A DNA stretch of 64,000 nt from Candidatus Pantoea haifensis (GTDB taxonomy: Bacteria > Pseudomonadota > Gammaproteobacteria > Enterobacterales > Enterobacteriaceae). Below are positions 53,579 through 62,892 of the stretch, in pieces; the stretch's first letter is position 1, and every line of letters starts with the position of its first letter. The stretch lies in assembly GCA_018842655.1 (NCBI GenBank), contig JAGTWN010000004.1:558001-622000 (forward strand), read 5' to 3'. The translations under genes were made by a program, and so were the position numbers. The notes under the pieces were generated by a model. That model ran no database searches and was not told where the DNA came from. It saw only the letters and a program-made list of their open reading frames with translations.

Positions 53579-54907
53579 TCAATTATCCTGACGCACAACC
53601 TGTTTCTCTACCTGTACTGCGCCGCGTTGGCGCAGTATGGCGTTCAGGATAATCGCACCAAAAGTGGCGGTACCAATACCGCCAAGCGTGAACTGACCAA
53701 TCCTGAGAGCGAAATCGCCTGCACCTAACACCAGCGTCGTCGCCACCATGATTAAATTACCGTTTTGGCTAAAATCGACACGGTTTTGCACCCAAATACG
53801 CGCGCCAGCCACGGCAATCAGGCCAAACACCACAATCGACGCCCCGCCAATGACTGGACCAGGAATGGTATGAATCAATGCCCCGAACTTCGGCGAAAAA
53901 CCGAGTATGAGTGCAAAAGCCGCGGCAGCGACAAAGGCCAGTGTGGAGTAAACCTTTGTCACTGCCATCACGCCAATGTTTTCTGCATAGGTTGTCACGC
54001 CGCTGCCTCCCATCGCCCCGGACAGCATGGTCGCCAGGCCATCGCCTGCAAATGCGCGGCCCATATAGGGATCAAGGTTGCGCCCGGTCATTCCTGCCAC
54101 CGCTTTGATGTGACCTAAATTTTCCGCTACCAGAATAATCGCGACGGGGGCAATCAGCACCACCGCCTGAATATCAAAGGCAGGGGCGGTGGTGCGGGGT
54201 AAGCCAAACCATGGCGCTTGCGACAGCAGGGTGAAGTCAACGGGTTTACCCAGGCCCAGCCCGTTGGTCAGCAGCATATAAATCGCCCACGCGACGATAA
54301 GTCCGATAAGAATCAATAAACGCTGGACCATACCGCGGGTAAACACCGCGACCACACCAATACAGAGCACGGTCATAACCGCCATCCAGCTGTCGAAAGC
54401 GGAGGCCGATACGCTGTGTACTGCAATCGGTGCCAGATTCAAACCAATTGCCATCACCACGGCGCCCGTTACCACCGGTGGCATCAACTTTTCAATCCAG
54501 CGCGTGCCCGCTTTCATCACAACAAAGCCAATCAGTGTATAAAGCAAACCACAGGCGATCACGCCACCCAGCGCCAGGCTGAGATTCGGGTTTAATCCCT
54601 GCCCATTAAAACCCGTTACCGCAATCACAACGCCCACAAAGGCGGCGCTGGAACCCAGATAGCTGGGAACACGTCCTCCGGTGACAATGAAGAACAGCAG
54701 CGTGCCGATACCGGATACCAGGATCGCCAGGTTAGGATCGAGGCCCATCAGCAGAGGCATTAGTACGGTTGCGCCAAACATCGCGACCGCATGCTGCAAT
54801 CCGAGGATCAGGGTCTGACCCATCGGCAAGGTTTCATCCGGGGCAATCAGCCCATTTTCTGTTACTGCCGACTTCTTTTGCCATTGAGGAAACCAGGAAT
54901 TTGCCAT
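53579..54907 (-). CDS. rutG: Uracil/pyrimidine permease RutG
   Basis: The 442-residue nucleobase:cation symporter-2 protein has the family motif around [25 protein letters not shown] and the substrate-site region [26 protein letters not shown]. It imports uracil for the Rut pathway. The start is [13 protein letters not shown], with GGAG upstream. The frame stays open upstream into rutF only because rutF has lost a base, so the apparent 629-residue fusion is not real. Confidence 0.95.
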   Translation of the reverse strand: MANSWFPQWQKKSAVTENGLIAPDETLPMGQTLILGLQHAVAMFGATVLMPLLMGLDPNLAILVSGIGTLLFFIVTGGRVPSYLGSSAAFVGVVIAVTGFNGQGLNPNLSLALGGVIACGLLYTLIGFVVMKAGTRWIEKLMPPVVTGAVVMAIGLNLAPIAVHSVSASAFDSWMAVMTVLCIGVVAVFTRGMVQRLLILIGLIVAWAIYMLLTNGLGLGKPVDFTLLSQAPWFGLPRTTAPAFDIQAVVLIAPVAIILVAENLGHIKAVAGMTGRNLDPYMGRAFAGDGLATMLSGAMGGSGVTTYAENIGVMAVTKVYSTLAFVAAAAFALILGFSPKFGALIHTIPGPVIGGASIVVFGLIAVAGARIWVQNRVDFSQNGNLIMVATTLVLGAGDFALRIGQFTLGGIGTATFGAIILNAILRQRGAVQVEKQVVRQDN

Positions 54908-54953
54908 CGTTAACTCCACAAAAAGGGAATGATGCCGGACCGCGTTGGGCGAA

Positions 54954-55468
54954 TTAACAGGCTTCCTGCCGCAAAAGGGGATGGTATCCACGATCAAACC
55001 AGACCAGACCGTGCGCATTGTCGTTGCGAACCAGCGCCAGCACTTCACAAAAAACGTGTCGTGTGTGCCAACGCTGACTGTCTGCGTAACGCGACAGTCA
55101 AATGAAACCACGGCACCGCTCAGCACCGGGGAGCCCGTAACGGCTGTTGTCCATTCCGCTGCGATGAAACGCTCTGCCATCGGCGTTTTACCGCCGAACA
55201 GCGTAGAGAGAGCCTCATGCCCGGAAGCCAGTGTGTTAACGCACAGCTGCCTGTTTTCACGGAACAGTGGATAGACTGAGGCGGAACGGTTCAGGCACAC
55301 CAGCAGGGTAGGAGGTGAATCGGTCACGCTGCAAACGGCCGATGCGGTAAAACCGGCCCGTCCCGCTGGCCCTTCGGTGGTAATGATATTTACCGCTGCG
55401 CCGAGTCGCGCCATGGCATTGCGAAACGCCTGTTTCTCTACCGGTGGCATAACATTTTCTCTGTTCAT
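54954..55468 (-). CDS. rutF: FMN reductase RutF (one frameshift)
   Basis: This NADH:flavin reductase supplies FMNH2 to RutA. It starts [33 protein letters not shown] (MPPVEKQ at 55450 is an alternative start) and carries [23 protein letters not shown]. The frame breaks at the A run 55049-55054 (T run in the message); one added base gives [37 protein letters not shown]-stop, about 171 residues. rutE, which separates rutD and rutF in E. coli, is missing; only 21 bp lie between rutD and rutF. Confidence 0.92.
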
Positions 55469-55489
55469 ATTTTTCTCTCGCTCGAAGGT

Positions 55490-56299
55490 TTAGCTAACCT
55501 CATCGGGTTGAAGCAGCAGGCAGTCGGTATCCGCCAGCCACTGCACGAGCAGGGCATTGAACTGCGCGGCATCGGTTACACTCATCGCATGCCCACCCCA
55601 GGGCATCTCAGCGCGTGTAGCGTCAGGCAAGGCAGCAGCCAGTTGCACCGAGCAGCTCCACGGCACTAGCAGATCGTCTTTGCTGCAAATCACCCAGACC
55701 GGTTGTGAAATGCGATCAGCACAGCTCCTGAAGTCAGCCTGCATTAAGGCGTGCAGGCGGCGCAGCAGATTTTCCATGCCCTGAAAGTGCGCAACGTGGT
55801 GCGCATCTTCCTGCTCCAGACGCGCCTCATGCTGCGCCATCCATTCGGCAGGATAGAGAAACAGCGGCTGCGCGCGGACAAATGCCTCAACACCGACATT
55901 AAGCAGCAGATGCTGTCGCACCTCGAAACAGCGCCGGGTGTGCGCGTTGAGCGTCAGCCACCCGTTAATCACTGCGACACGCTCAACCCGTTCCGGATAA
56001 TCAAGGGCCAGCTGCAAGCCGATTAATCCCCCTAATGCGTGGCCGATGACACCGAAGCGGGAGATACCCTGTTGTGCCAGCGCCTCAGCCAGCTCCGCAG
56101 CCATCATAGACAGGGTATAACCTTCCGGCAGCGAATCGGCGCTGCGGCCGGTGCCTCGCTGGTCATACAGCACCACCCGATAGCGTTCGCTTAAAACTGC
56201 GAGCTGCGATTGCCAAAAGCCCGCAACGCCCCCTAAGCCTGAAGAGAACACCAGCGTGGGCGCATCATGAGTTTGCAGGCCATGCGTCTCAACATGCAT
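55490..56299 (-). CDS. rutD: Alpha/beta-hydrolase-fold protein RutD
   Basis: The 269-residue protein aids turnover of the aminoacrylate/carbamate stage of uracil breakdown. The nucleophile elbow reads GHALGG, with Ala where active hydrolases have Ser; E. coli RutD, as I recall it, also has GHALG. This is consistent with a non-canonical or accessory role. A late GGHAMSVTD supplies the His. Its ATG shares one base with the rutC stop (TGATG), showing coupling. Confidence 0.94.
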   Translation of the reverse strand: MHVETHGLQTHDAPTLVFSSGLGGVAGFWQSQLAVLSERYRVVLYDQRGTGRSADSLPEGYTLSMMAAELAEALAQQGISRFGVIGHALGGLIGLQLALDYPERVERVAVINGWLTLNAHTRRCFEVRQHLLLNVGVEAFVRAQPLFLYPAEWMAQHEARLEQEDAHHVAHFQGMENLLRRLHALMQADFRSCADRISQPVWVICSKDDLLVPWSCSVQLAAALPDATRAEMPWGGHAMSVTDAAQFNALLVQWLADTDCLLLQPDEVS

Positions 56300-56693
56300 C
56301 AGGCCCCCTGTTTTCCAATATGCGCGATGCTGGCAATCTCAACTAACGCATCGGGTTTGACTAACCCGCACTGAATGCAGAAGCGCGCCGGCTTTTCCCC
56401 TGGAAAGTAGTCGGCATAGACCTGATTCACTGCGGCATAATTTGTCCAGTCAGTGATAAAAATCGAATTGAAGGTGACGTCATCCATACTGCCCCCGCTG
56501 TTTCGATGACCTTTTTAATGGTTTCCAGCACGTGGCGGGTTTGTGCCGCCGCATCGCCCACATGCACCACATTGTTATGTTCATCAAACGGCAAAGTTCC
56601 AGAGACATAAACCACGCCATCGGCCAGCGTACCCGGCACAAAAGGAGCGATGGGGGTAGAACTTCCTGGCGGAATAAGGGCACTTTTTGGCAT
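56299..56693 (-). CDS. rutC: Aminoacrylate peracid reductase/deaminase RutC (one frameshift)
   Basis: This RidA/YjgF-family protein handles the 3-aminoacrylate stage of the pathway. It starts [26 protein letters not shown]. The frame breaks at the C run 56492-56496; one added base gives [21 protein letters not shown] and about 131 residues (E. coli 128). The conserved RidA Arg in [12 protein letters not shown] is present. Confidence 0.93.
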
Positions 56694-56729
56694 AGCTACT
56701 TTTCCTTTTATCAACAGGTGAAGCAGGAT

Positions 56730-57445
56730 TTAGGATGCGGATCGCAGGCTCTCACAAAACGCGTCCACGTCAGAGACCCACCCAAAAAAGGTTTCAATAT
56801 TGAAGATTGCGGCGTGTTGAGCAAAAGCAGGGCCAGCCTGATAAGTTGCGTCTTCCAGCACGACACCAAAATATTCCAGGAAAAAGCCATCACGCAGCGT
56901 TGATTCCACGCATACGTTGGTGGCGATACCGGTAAAAATAAGATGGCGGATCCCACGGCTGCGCAGCAGGCTGTCGAGTGGCGTATTAAAGAAGCCGCTA
57001 TAACGCGGTTTTGGCAAGACAATGTCACCTGGCAGGGGCACCAGCTCATCGACCAGCGCATAATCCCAGCTGCCTTTGGCTAATAATGTGCCTTGCAGCT
57101 CGGGGCGTTTACGCATGGTTTTCAGTGCGTTCGATTTATGAAAATTGGGCGAGCCAGCATCACCCGCTTCAACATACTGATCGTCCCAGCCGTTCTGGAA
57201 CCAGATAATCTGAACGCCCGCAGCTCGTGCGGCGGTCACTGCCTGATGAATCTTCGCAATCACCGGCTGGGTGGCGGAGACATCAAATCCCGCCAGATCC
57301 AGGTATCCCCCTGAGTGGCATAAGCGTTTTGCATATCCACCACGATCAGCGCACTCTGGCCTGGCGGGAAGGCGATAGGTTCCGGGCGCGCAGGCAGCTC
57401 TACCTGTGGAATATCGGGTGTATGAGCGCAATAAACCGTATTCAT
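56730..57445 (-). CDS. rutB: Ureidoacrylate amidohydrolase RutB (one frameshift)
   Basis: This isochorismatase-family cysteine hydrolase cleaves ureidoacrylate to aminoacrylate and carbamate. The catalytic triad sites are Asp in [10 protein letters not shown], Lys in LLAKGSWD and Cys in [11 protein letters not shown]. The frame breaks at the C run 57307-57311; one added base gives [15 protein letters not shown] and about 238 residues. Its ATG shares one base with the rutA stop (TAATG). Confidence 0.94.
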
Positions 57446-58536
57446 TAAGCCACCTCCTGTTGCGCATCAATTACTGCGTTGCGGCAGCTCATCAGGGGCT
57501 GAATATGTTGGCCAAAGTCGTCGATACCTTGCAGGAAATCATCAAACGTCAGCAGTACGCCATGTGTTCCGTCAACCTGTGCAACCTCGTCCAGCATACG
57601 CGCAACGTTGGCAAAAGAGCCTACCAGGGTGCCCATGTTGATGTTAACGGCAGAGGTGGGATCGGCCATCTGGCGTACATTGGTGTCGCTGCCTGATTTG
57701 GTGTCCTGCTGGCTCTGCGTGGTGAGCCAGGCGAGAGCCTCTTCATCCGCTCCGGCTTTGTAATGTTCCCATTTGGCACGCGCCTCTTCATCGGTTTCTG
57801 CCGCGATGATCATAAACAGCACGTAGGAGCCCACATCGCGTCCGGCTTTTTCTGCGGCCTGCTTCATGCGCGTTGAGGTGGCCGAAAAGGCAGTAGGAGT
57901 ATTAACACCTTTACCGAAGCAGAAGTTGTAATCCGCATATTGTGCTGAAAATGCCATTCCGGCGTCGCTCTGACCGGCGCAAATGACTTTCATCGGCTTT
58001 TGCGGCTGCGGGCTAACGCGGCAGTCATTCATGGTAAAGAACTCACCTTTAAAGTCCGACGTGCCACTGCCCCATAAATCGCGCAGCACCGTGACATATT
58101 CAGTGAGGTAGTGATAGCGACGGCTAAAATAGTCATCACCCGGCCATAAACCCATCTGTTCATATTCGGGCTTCTGCCAGCCGGTCACTAAATTGACGCC
58201 AAAACGGCCATTTGAAATAGAGTCGATAGTCGCTGCCATGCGCGCCACGATAGCCGGGGGCAACGTCAGTGTAGCCGCCGTCGCATAGATCTCAATACGT
58301 GAAGTGACCGCCGCTAAGCCTGCCATCAAAGTAAACGATTCCAGGTTATGATCCCAGAATCCGGTTTTGCCACCGAAGCCGCGCAGCTTAATCATCGAAA
58401 GCGCGAAGTCGAAATGGTAATGCTCAGCTTTTTGCACAATCGCTTTGTTGAGTTCAAAGGTTGGCTTGTATTGCGGAGCATGAGAAGAAATCAGCCAGCC
58501 ATTGTTACCAATCGGAATAAAGACACCAATCTTCAT
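57445..58536 (-). CDS. rutA: Pyrimidine monooxygenase RutA
   Basis: The 363-residue luciferase-like flavin monooxygenase opens the uracil ring between N3 and C4, giving ureidoacrylate peracid, with FMNH2 from RutF. It starts [48 protein letters not shown], matching the E. coli core; the E. coli protein has a longer annotated N-terminus. [20 protein letters not shown] is the conserved flavin-site region. First gene of the rut operon. Confidence 0.96.
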   Translation of the reverse strand: MKIGVFIPIGNNGWLISSHAPQYKPTFELNKAIVQKAEHYHFDFALSMIKLRGFGGKTGFWDHNLESFTLMAGLAAVTSRIEIYATAATLTLPPAIVARMAATIDSISNGRFGVNLVTGWQKPEYEQMGLWPGDDYFSRRYHYLTEYVTVLRDLWGSGTSDFKGEFFTMNDCRVSPQPQKPMKVICAGQSDAGMAFSAQYADYNFCFGKGVNTPTAFSATSTRMKQAAEKAGRDVGSYVLFMIIAAETDEEARAKWEHYKAGADEEALAWLTTQSQQDTKSGSDTNVRQMADPTSAVNINMGTLVGSFANVARMLDEVAQVDGTHGVLLTFDDFLQGIDDFGQHIQPLMSCRNAVIDAQQEVA

Positions 58537-58612
58537 ACAGAACCTCTTGCACATGGGTTGGACTTTTTCACGCGCTGGGCCGAATCTTTTACGGCGCGCT
58601 CAAAAGCATTTG

Positions 58613-58628
58613 TGCAAAGGCTGTGCCA
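58613..58628 (-). promoter_or_regulatory. Sigma54 (RpoN) promoter of the rut operon
   Basis: On the minus strand TGGCACAGCCTTTGCA fits the -24/-12 consensus TGGCAC-N5-TTGCA exactly. Transcription would start near 58602, about 65 bp before rutA. This agrees with NtrC-dependent activation of rut under nitrogen limitation. Confidence 0.9.
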
Positions 58629-58701
58629 CATTTTTTAATGCTATAAATAACAATGTGTTAAAAATAACCCAAAAGAGTTAACCAGATTGGTTGGTCCGTT
58701 T

Positions 58702-58717
58702 TGGACCATTTGGTCAA
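58702..58717. promoter_or_regulatory. RutR operator between rutA and rutR
   Basis: TGGACCATTTGGTCAA matches the RutR palindrome TTGACCA-N2-TGGTCAA with one mismatch. It lies between the divergent rutA and rutR genes, about 100 bp upstream of the predicted rut start, so it may control both directions. RutR releases DNA when uracil or thymine is bound. Confidence 0.85.
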
Positions 58718-58724
58718 AACAGGC

Positions 58725-58761
58725 TGCACATTTTGCAGGCAGGTTGAACAAAAAAGGTGCA
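58725..58761. promoter_or_regulatory. Candidate NtrC enhancer half-sites
   Basis: TGCACATTTTGCA and, 19 bases on, GGTGCA resemble halves of the NtrC site (GCAC-N5-GGTGCA type). They lie roughly 125-160 bp upstream of the predicted sigma54 start, the usual enhancer distance. Each site alone is weak. Confidence 0.4.
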
Positions 58762-58830
58762 ATGGCAAAATTGGGCAGCTACCTGTGGCTTTGCTATGAT
58801 GCCGGAACGCAGAAGGGATGAGGCAACAGG

Positions 58831-59462
58831 ATGAAAACAGAAATAAAACCCACGCGCCGTTCACGCGCTGTCGCGGCTAAACGTGCAGCTATTCTGGAAG
58901 CCGCGCTAACCTTTTTTCCCAGTTTGGCATTCATGGAACCCGCCTCGATCAGGTAGCCGAGCGGGCTGATGTCTCGAAGACCAACCTTCTTTATTACTAT
59001 CCTTCCAAAGAAGCGTTATACATCGCGGTGTTAAAAGAGATCCTGGATGTCTGGCTGGCGCCACTGCGTGCATTAGCGCACGATCAGGAACCTTTAATGG
59101 CTATTCGCCGCTACATACGCCTGAAGCTCGAAGTCTCGCGCGATCATCCACAAGCCTCCCGGCTGTTCTGTCTGGAAATGCTGCAGGGCGCGCCGCTCCT
59201 GAAAGGAGAATTAGCGGGGGACTTAAAGCAACTGGTTGATGAGAAAGCGGCCATTATTGAACGCTGGATTGATGAAGGTCGGCTGGCTGGCGTACAGCCG
59301 CAACATTTAATCTTTATGCTGTGGGCAACCACGCAACACTATGCTGATTTTGCCAGCCAGGTTGAAGCCATTACCGGCCAGACCCTGAGCGATCCGCAGT
59401 TTTTCGATCAAACAGTAGATAATGTACAACGCATGATCATTGAAGGTATTCGCGTGCGTTAA
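58831..59462 (+). CDS. rutR: Pyrimidine-responsive TetR-family regulator RutR (one frameshift)
   Basis: This TetR regulator represses rut and affects pyrimidine metabolism genes. The frame breaks at the T run 58912-58917, inside the DNA-binding domain. One added T gives ALTFFSQFGIHGTRLDQVAERADVSKTNLLYYYPSKEALY, a complete helix-turn-helix, and about 210 residues (E. coli 212). The ligand domain (RLKLEVSRDHPQASRLFCLEML) is intact. It is divergent from rutA, with the operators between. Confidence 0.93.
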
Positions 59463-59494
59463 TTTTCGCTACGGCTTTTTTGCGGGGAGCAAAC

Positions 59495-60468
59495 ATGGAT
59501 TCTGTTTCGCAACTGGTTCTCGGCGCATCCGTCAGCGTCGCGGTAATGGGACGACGTGTCCCGCTTTGGCAAGCGGCCGCTGTCGGTGCCGCATGTGGCA
59601 CGCTTCCCGACCTGGATGTTTTTCTTGATCATGGCGATGCAATACGCAACATGACTCTGCATCGTACTGAAAGTCATGCGCTGCTCTATCTGACACTGAT
59701 CTCGCCGCTCGTCGCCTGGCTGGTCGCGGGCCTGTTTCGCCGAGACGTAAAGTGGCAGGCGTGGTGGCCGGCTATCTGGCTGGCATTCATCACCCACCCC
59801 TGCTGGATCTAATGACGGTTTATGGCACGCAGCTGGGGCTGCCGCTGACCGATCATCCCTATGCTGTCGGCAGCATCTATATTGTGGATCCGCTCTATAC
59901 TCTACCGATGCTGATTTGTCTTGCTGTGGCGCTGTGGCGACGCGGTGAACAGGGTTTACGGTGGAGCCGCCTCGGCTTAGCTATCAGTACGCTTTATCTG
60001 GCGTGGAGTATGGTGATTCAGGGCGTTGCCAGTTGGCAGATCAAACAATCGTTAGCCGCGCAGGCCATTCCAGCAGATAAAATACTGGTGACGCCGACAG
60101 CGTTTAATACCCTGGTGTGGCGAAGCGTTATCATCACGCCTGAACGTTATGGCGAAGCGTACTGGTCACTGTTATCACCGGGTCGGTCGCTGAAGGTCAA
60201 CTGGCGGCCACGCCATCCCGAATTGTTTGAACAGTTAAAAGGTGACTGGTATGCCGAGCGTGTTGCCTGGTTCAGCCATGGTTTCTATGCCATGGGCGAA
60301 AGCAACGGGCAGATCACTATTTCCGATTTGCGCATGGGAGAAGGCGGGCATTACACCTTTACCTTCAATTTAGGCACACCGCAGCAGCCCGCAACGCATC
60401 CAGAAAGAGTGCCTTCATCGCGACCTGCGCTAAGCGTTAGCTTTACTGCATTAAAAGAGCGACTGTAA
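59495..60468 (+). CDS. YdjM-like membrane-bound metal-dependent hydrolase (one frameshift)
   Basis: This membrane protein starts MDSVSQLVLGASVSVAVMGRR, with the family motifs GTLPDLDVFLDHGD and HRTESHALLYL (metal-binding His/Asp), several hydrophobic segments and a soluble C-terminal domain. The frame breaks at CCCC 59797-59800; one added C gives WLAFITHPLLDLMTVYGTQ and about 324 residues. E. coli YdjM is LexA-controlled, but I see no SOS box here. Function is unproven. It follows rutR by 32 bp and could be co-transcribed. Confidence 0.85.
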
Positions 60469-60470
60469 AT

Positions 60471-60504
60471 AAAAAGCCCGGCCATCACTGACCGGGCTTT
60501 TTTT
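60471..60504. terminator. Bidirectional terminator before cycA
   Basis: The 11-bp stem AAAAAGCCCGG / CCGGGCTTTTT with a ten-base loop and seven T lies between the convergent YdjM-like gene and cycA. Confidence 0.92.
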
Positions 60505-60518
60505 ATCGTGTGATTACC

Positions 60519-61913
60519 TTAGCGTCTGGCACGGCGGCGTAGTAACCACCCCAACGTCAACAGGGCGAACCACAACGGCGTGACCATCAGTGCCTGGCGT
60601 GTATCTTCTTGCAGGGTCAACAGCACCAGCACAAAGGCAAAAAAGGCGATGCATACCCAGCACATGAATTTACCCAACGGCATTTTGAAACCAGATTCTG
60701 CATGGCGCTGAGGATACTTTTTACGGTACGCCAGGTAGCTGCACAGAATGATAGTCCAGACAAACATGAACAGAATCGCAGAGACCGTAGTGACTAAGGT
60801 GAACACCGTCATCACATCAGGGATCAAGTAAATCAACGCCACGCCACCCAACAGGCACAGGCAGGAGAAAAACAGGCCAGTTGTGGGGACAGCGCGTGCT
60901 GACAGGCGACCAAATGCACGGTGTGCCACTCCCTGCTGCGATAAGCCATAGAGCATACGGCTGGTGGAGAAGATACCGCTGTTCGCTGAGGACGCTGCTG
61001 AAGTCAGCACCACAAAGTTAACAATGCTGGCGGCGGCGGGTAAGCCGATCAACACAAACATTTCAACAAACGGGCTGCGGTCCGGCATGACCTGGGTCCA
61101 GGGTGTGACGGCCATGATCACCATCAGTGCTAATACGTAGAACATGATCACCCGCAGCGGAATAGCATTAATCGCGCGCGGTAACACTTTGTGAGGATCG
61201 TGCGTTTCGGCAGCAGCAGTGCCGACTAACTCAATTCCCACAAAGGCAAAAACGGCAATCTGGAAGCCAGCAAAAAATCCACTCAACCCTTTCGGGAACA
61301 TACCGCCGTGATCCCAGATATTGCTTAATGACGCCGTCCCTCCACCTGGCGATGGATAGTGCATTGAAACCAACACAATGCCGGTGACAATTAGCGCGAC
61401 GATAGCGACAATTTTGATAATCGCGAACCAAAACTCCATTTCGCCAAACAGCTTAACCGTGGCGATGTTGAGCGTCAGAAAAACAAAGACGCACAGCAGG
61501 GCGCTCATCCAGATGGAAAAGCCGGGAAACCAGAGTTGAAAATAGGCGCTTATTGCCACGACATCAGCAATGCCAGTAACGACCCAGCAGAACCAGTAAG
61601 TCCAGCCCGTAAAATAGCCTGCCCAGGGACCCAACAGGTCAGCGGCGAAATCACTAAAAGATTTGTATTCGAGGTTCGAGAGCAATAATTCGCCCATGGC
61701 GCGCATGACGAAGAACAGCATAAACCCGATAATCATATAAACGAAGATAATAGAAGGGCCGGCAAGGCTGATGGTTTTACCCGAGCCCATAAACAGGCCA
61801 GTGCCGATTGCACCACCGATAGCGATAAGTTGAATGTGACGATTATGCAGGTTGCGCCGCAGCTTTTCCGGGTTCTCCTGCGTAATCAACGCTTCTTTTG
61901 ATTGATCGACCAT
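60519..61913 (-). CDS. cycA: D-serine/D-alanine/glycine transporter CycA
   Basis: The 464-residue APC-superfamily symporter has twelve predicted membrane segments. The N-terminal half (NRHIQLIAIGGAIGTGLFMG; SIIFVYMIIGFMLFFVMRAM) is nearly identical to E. coli CycA (470), which imports glycine, D-alanine, D-serine and D-cycloserine. In K-12 cycA lies elsewhere on the chromosome. AGGAAAG precedes the ATG. A CA-rich stretch (ACACAACAT) in the leader could pair with GcvB sRNA, which represses cycA in E. coli; that is inference. Confidence 0.92.
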   Translation of the reverse strand: MVDQSKEALITQENPEKLRRNLHNRHIQLIAIGGAIGTGLFMGSGKTISLAGPSIIFVYMIIGFMLFFVMRAMGELLLSNLEYKSFSDFAADLLGPWAGYFTGWTYWFCWVVTGIADVVAISAYFQLWFPGFSIWMSALLCVFVFLTLNIATVKLFGEMEFWFAIIKIVAIVALIVTGIVLVSMHYPSPGGGTASLSNIWDHGGMFPKGLSGFFAGFQIAVFAFVGIELVGTAAAETHDPHKVLPRAINAIPLRVIMFYVLALMVIMAVTPWTQVMPDRSPFVEMFVLIGLPAAASIVNFVVLTSAASSANSGIFSTSRMLYGLSQQGVAHRAFGRLSARAVPTTGLFFSCLCLLGGVALIYLIPDVMTVFTLVTTVSAILFMFVWTIILCSYLAYRKKYPQRHAESGFKMPLGKFMCWVCIAFFAFVLVLLTLQEDTRQALMVTPLWFALLTLGWLLRRRARR

Positions 61914-62196
61914 ATAATTGTCTTTCCTGTCTTGATGTTGTGTCAGCTCTGCTGGCTGTTATTGGGCGAGCCTGCCTGACTGGCAAGTTGGCATAAGATA
62001 GTGGAATACCCTGCAAAGTCGGAAATTGTTTTTTAACAATTGTGACCTTTCATCTCTAACGCACCGGCAGGAATTGTTTACGCGGGCGATTATTCCGTCA
62101 GGCTGGGTAATTTTTAATCTCGTTGTGTCAGGTTTCGCGCAACCTGCCTGAGAGCTTCTACACTTTTTTGCTAATCATCAGGCTGCGAGAGGGAAA

Positions 62197-62892
62197 ATGC
62201 GCACGCTTATACTTTTACTGGTATTGATTGCGGTGGGCTGGGGCAGTTTACCGTGGATCAAAAAGAACCTTCCGCCTCAGTTTAATCCTTTTACACCGCT
62301 TTCCGTCACCGATGCGCCAGGCTGGATGACGCGGTTGAAATTGAAACGGTTGTCAAACGATCCTGAGGCGTGTCTGGATGTCATGCACCGTGCGCAACAG
62401 GCCGGCTTTGTCAGTTTCAGCGCGCGTCCGCCTGTCACCGGCAACTGTCCGCTGAGCGATCCGCTGCGTATACAGAAATTTGGCCCTGTGAGTCTGAGCA
62501 GCAGTTTTCTTGCCAGTTGTCCGATGGCTGTCGCCAGCACCATGTATGTTCTACGCAGCCGTGAGCAGCTTACCCGGCAGCAGCAAAGCCCACTGGTGAG
62601 AATTACGCACGTTGGCAGTTATGCCTGTCGAAATATCTATCATCGTACTGAAGGCCGGTTGAGTGAGCACGCGACGGCGGACGCCTGGGATATCACGGGC
62701 TTTCAACTGGCGAACGGACAACGTTTAGACGTGAGTAAAAACTGGCAGCAACCCTCAGGAAAAGCCCAGTCGCTGCACAGTTTGTGGCGGGAAGGATGCA
62801 ATGTTTTTGGTAACGCGCTGGGGCCAGATTATAACGCCGCGCATGCCACACATTTCCATTTAGGGATGCGTGGTGCAGGATACTGTCGGTAA
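62197..62892 (+). CDS. Extensin-like family protein
   Basis: The 231-residue protein starts with an uncleaved-looking hydrophobic anchor (TLILLLVLIAVGWGSLPWI) and carries an extensin-like C-terminal domain. Its EHATADAWDITGFQL and AAHATHFHLGM resemble the two metal-ligand motifs of M15-type peptidoglycan peptidases. The terminal Asp common in this family is Gly here (HFHLG). Six Cys suggest periplasmic disulfides. A wall-related role is inferred from fold similarity; none is established. GAGAGGG precedes the ATG. Confidence 0.82.
   Translation: MRTLILLLVLIAVGWGSLPWIKKNLPPQFNPFTPLSVTDAPGWMTRLKLKRLSNDPEACLDVMHRAQQAGFVSFSARPPVTGNCPLSDPLRIQKFGPVSLSSSFLASCPMAVASTMYVLRSREQLTRQQQSPLVRITHVGSYACRNIYHRTEGRLSEHATADAWDITGFQLANGQRLDVSKNWQQPSGKAQSLHSLWREGCNVFGNALGPDYNAAHATHFHLGMRGAGYCR

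Noticed and set aside
57019-57045. Near-match to the MatP site matS (AAGACAATGTCAC)
   Set aside because: Only 11 of 13 positions fit GTGACRNYGTCAC, and it lies inside the conserved rutB coding sequence.
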